NCBI GenBank assembly: GCA_003170375.1
Contig: PMZN01000179.1
Coordinates: 1-12,112, forward strand
Length of the DNA: 12,112 nt
Direction of reading: 5' to 3'
Source of the DNA: Acidimicrobiaceae bacterium
GTDB taxonomy: Bacteria; Actinomycetota; Acidimicrobiia; Acidimicrobiales; Bog-793
This document shows, one piece after another, positions 12,083 to 12,112 of this stretch; the stretch's first letter is position 1, and every line of letters begins with the position of its first letter. The notes beneath the pieces were generated by a model that had not been told where the DNA came from, searched no databases, and worked only from the letters and a program-made list of their open reading frames with translations. The position numbers and the translations under genes were made by a program.

Positions 12083-12112
12083 CCCTTCTTGCGGACCGGC
12101 CAGCGGTCTTCG
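12079..12112 (+). CDS. Start of the next oxidase gene, probably subunit I (truncated by window)
   Basis: ATG 12079 overlaps the coxB stop (ATGA) and opens MTLLADRPAVF before the window ends. In actinobacteria subunit I (ctaD) commonly follows subunit II directly and begins with a short amino end of this kind. Eleven residues cannot prove identity, so no symbol is given. Confidence 0.5.
   Translation, partial: MTLLADRPAVF

Noticed and set aside
1..12112. CRISPR array, insertion sequence or integrase
   Set aside because: No regularly spaced repeats, no transposase or recombinase motifs, and no long terminal inverted repeats were seen on either strand.

Overview
The window is high-GC DNA from what looks like an actinobacterium (Actinomycetota). 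The grounds are the SCO6880-type conjugation genes, the GC-rich third codon positions, frequent GTG/TTG starts with apparent leaderless promoters, and a lipoprotein-type cytochrome oxidase subunit II. A deep-branching group such as Acidimicrobiia would fit, but that placement is inference. Nearly every base is accounted for by about ten genes; there is no tRNA, rRNA, CRISPR array or insertion sequence that I can see.

Region 1 (1-4629, + strand) is the end of an actinobacterial type IV secretion/conjugation cluster. It holds a possible tail of an upstream gene, an SCO6880-family two-helix membrane protein, a VirB4-type ATPase whose ATG overlaps the previous stop, and a VirD4/TraG-type coupling protein. 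Read together, the first two complete genes look like a VirB3-like membrane anchor fused to the amino-terminal half of VirB4, followed by the separate VirB4 motor half. The coupling protein has an ambiguous start, with a 13-codon mini-reading-frame sitting in the junction.

Region 2 (4630-5945) starts with a phoU-like gene on the - strand, convergent with the coupling protein and followed by a hairpin. Upstream of phoU is a roughly 460-base stretch with no recognised gene. It contains a candidate 81-residue leaderless small gene on the + strand, bracketed by a -10 element and a hairpin with a T-rich tract.

Region 3 (5946-9995) is a divergent pair: a fused alpha/beta E1 component of a 2-oxo acid dehydrogenase (- strand, TTG start with a good ribosome binding site) and a DHA2-type 14-helix drug/proton antiporter (+ strand). 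The 200-base space between them has two short dyads, and a perfect 9-base dyad lies just inside the transporter gene.

Region 4 (9996-12112, + strand) has a tatA-type twin-arginine translocase gene, an unrecognised four-helix membrane protein with a basic Ala/Arg-rich tail, and then coxB/ctaC for cytochrome c oxidase subunit II. coxB appears to be transcribed from its own promoter as a leaderless GTG-start message. Its stop overlaps an ATG that is probably the start of the subunit I gene, cut by the window end.

I do not see an obviously undescribed multi-gene system. The items most worth checking are the split VirB4, the small leaderless gene, the coxB CuA-loop Glu-to-Gln change, and the shared leaderless GTG architecture.
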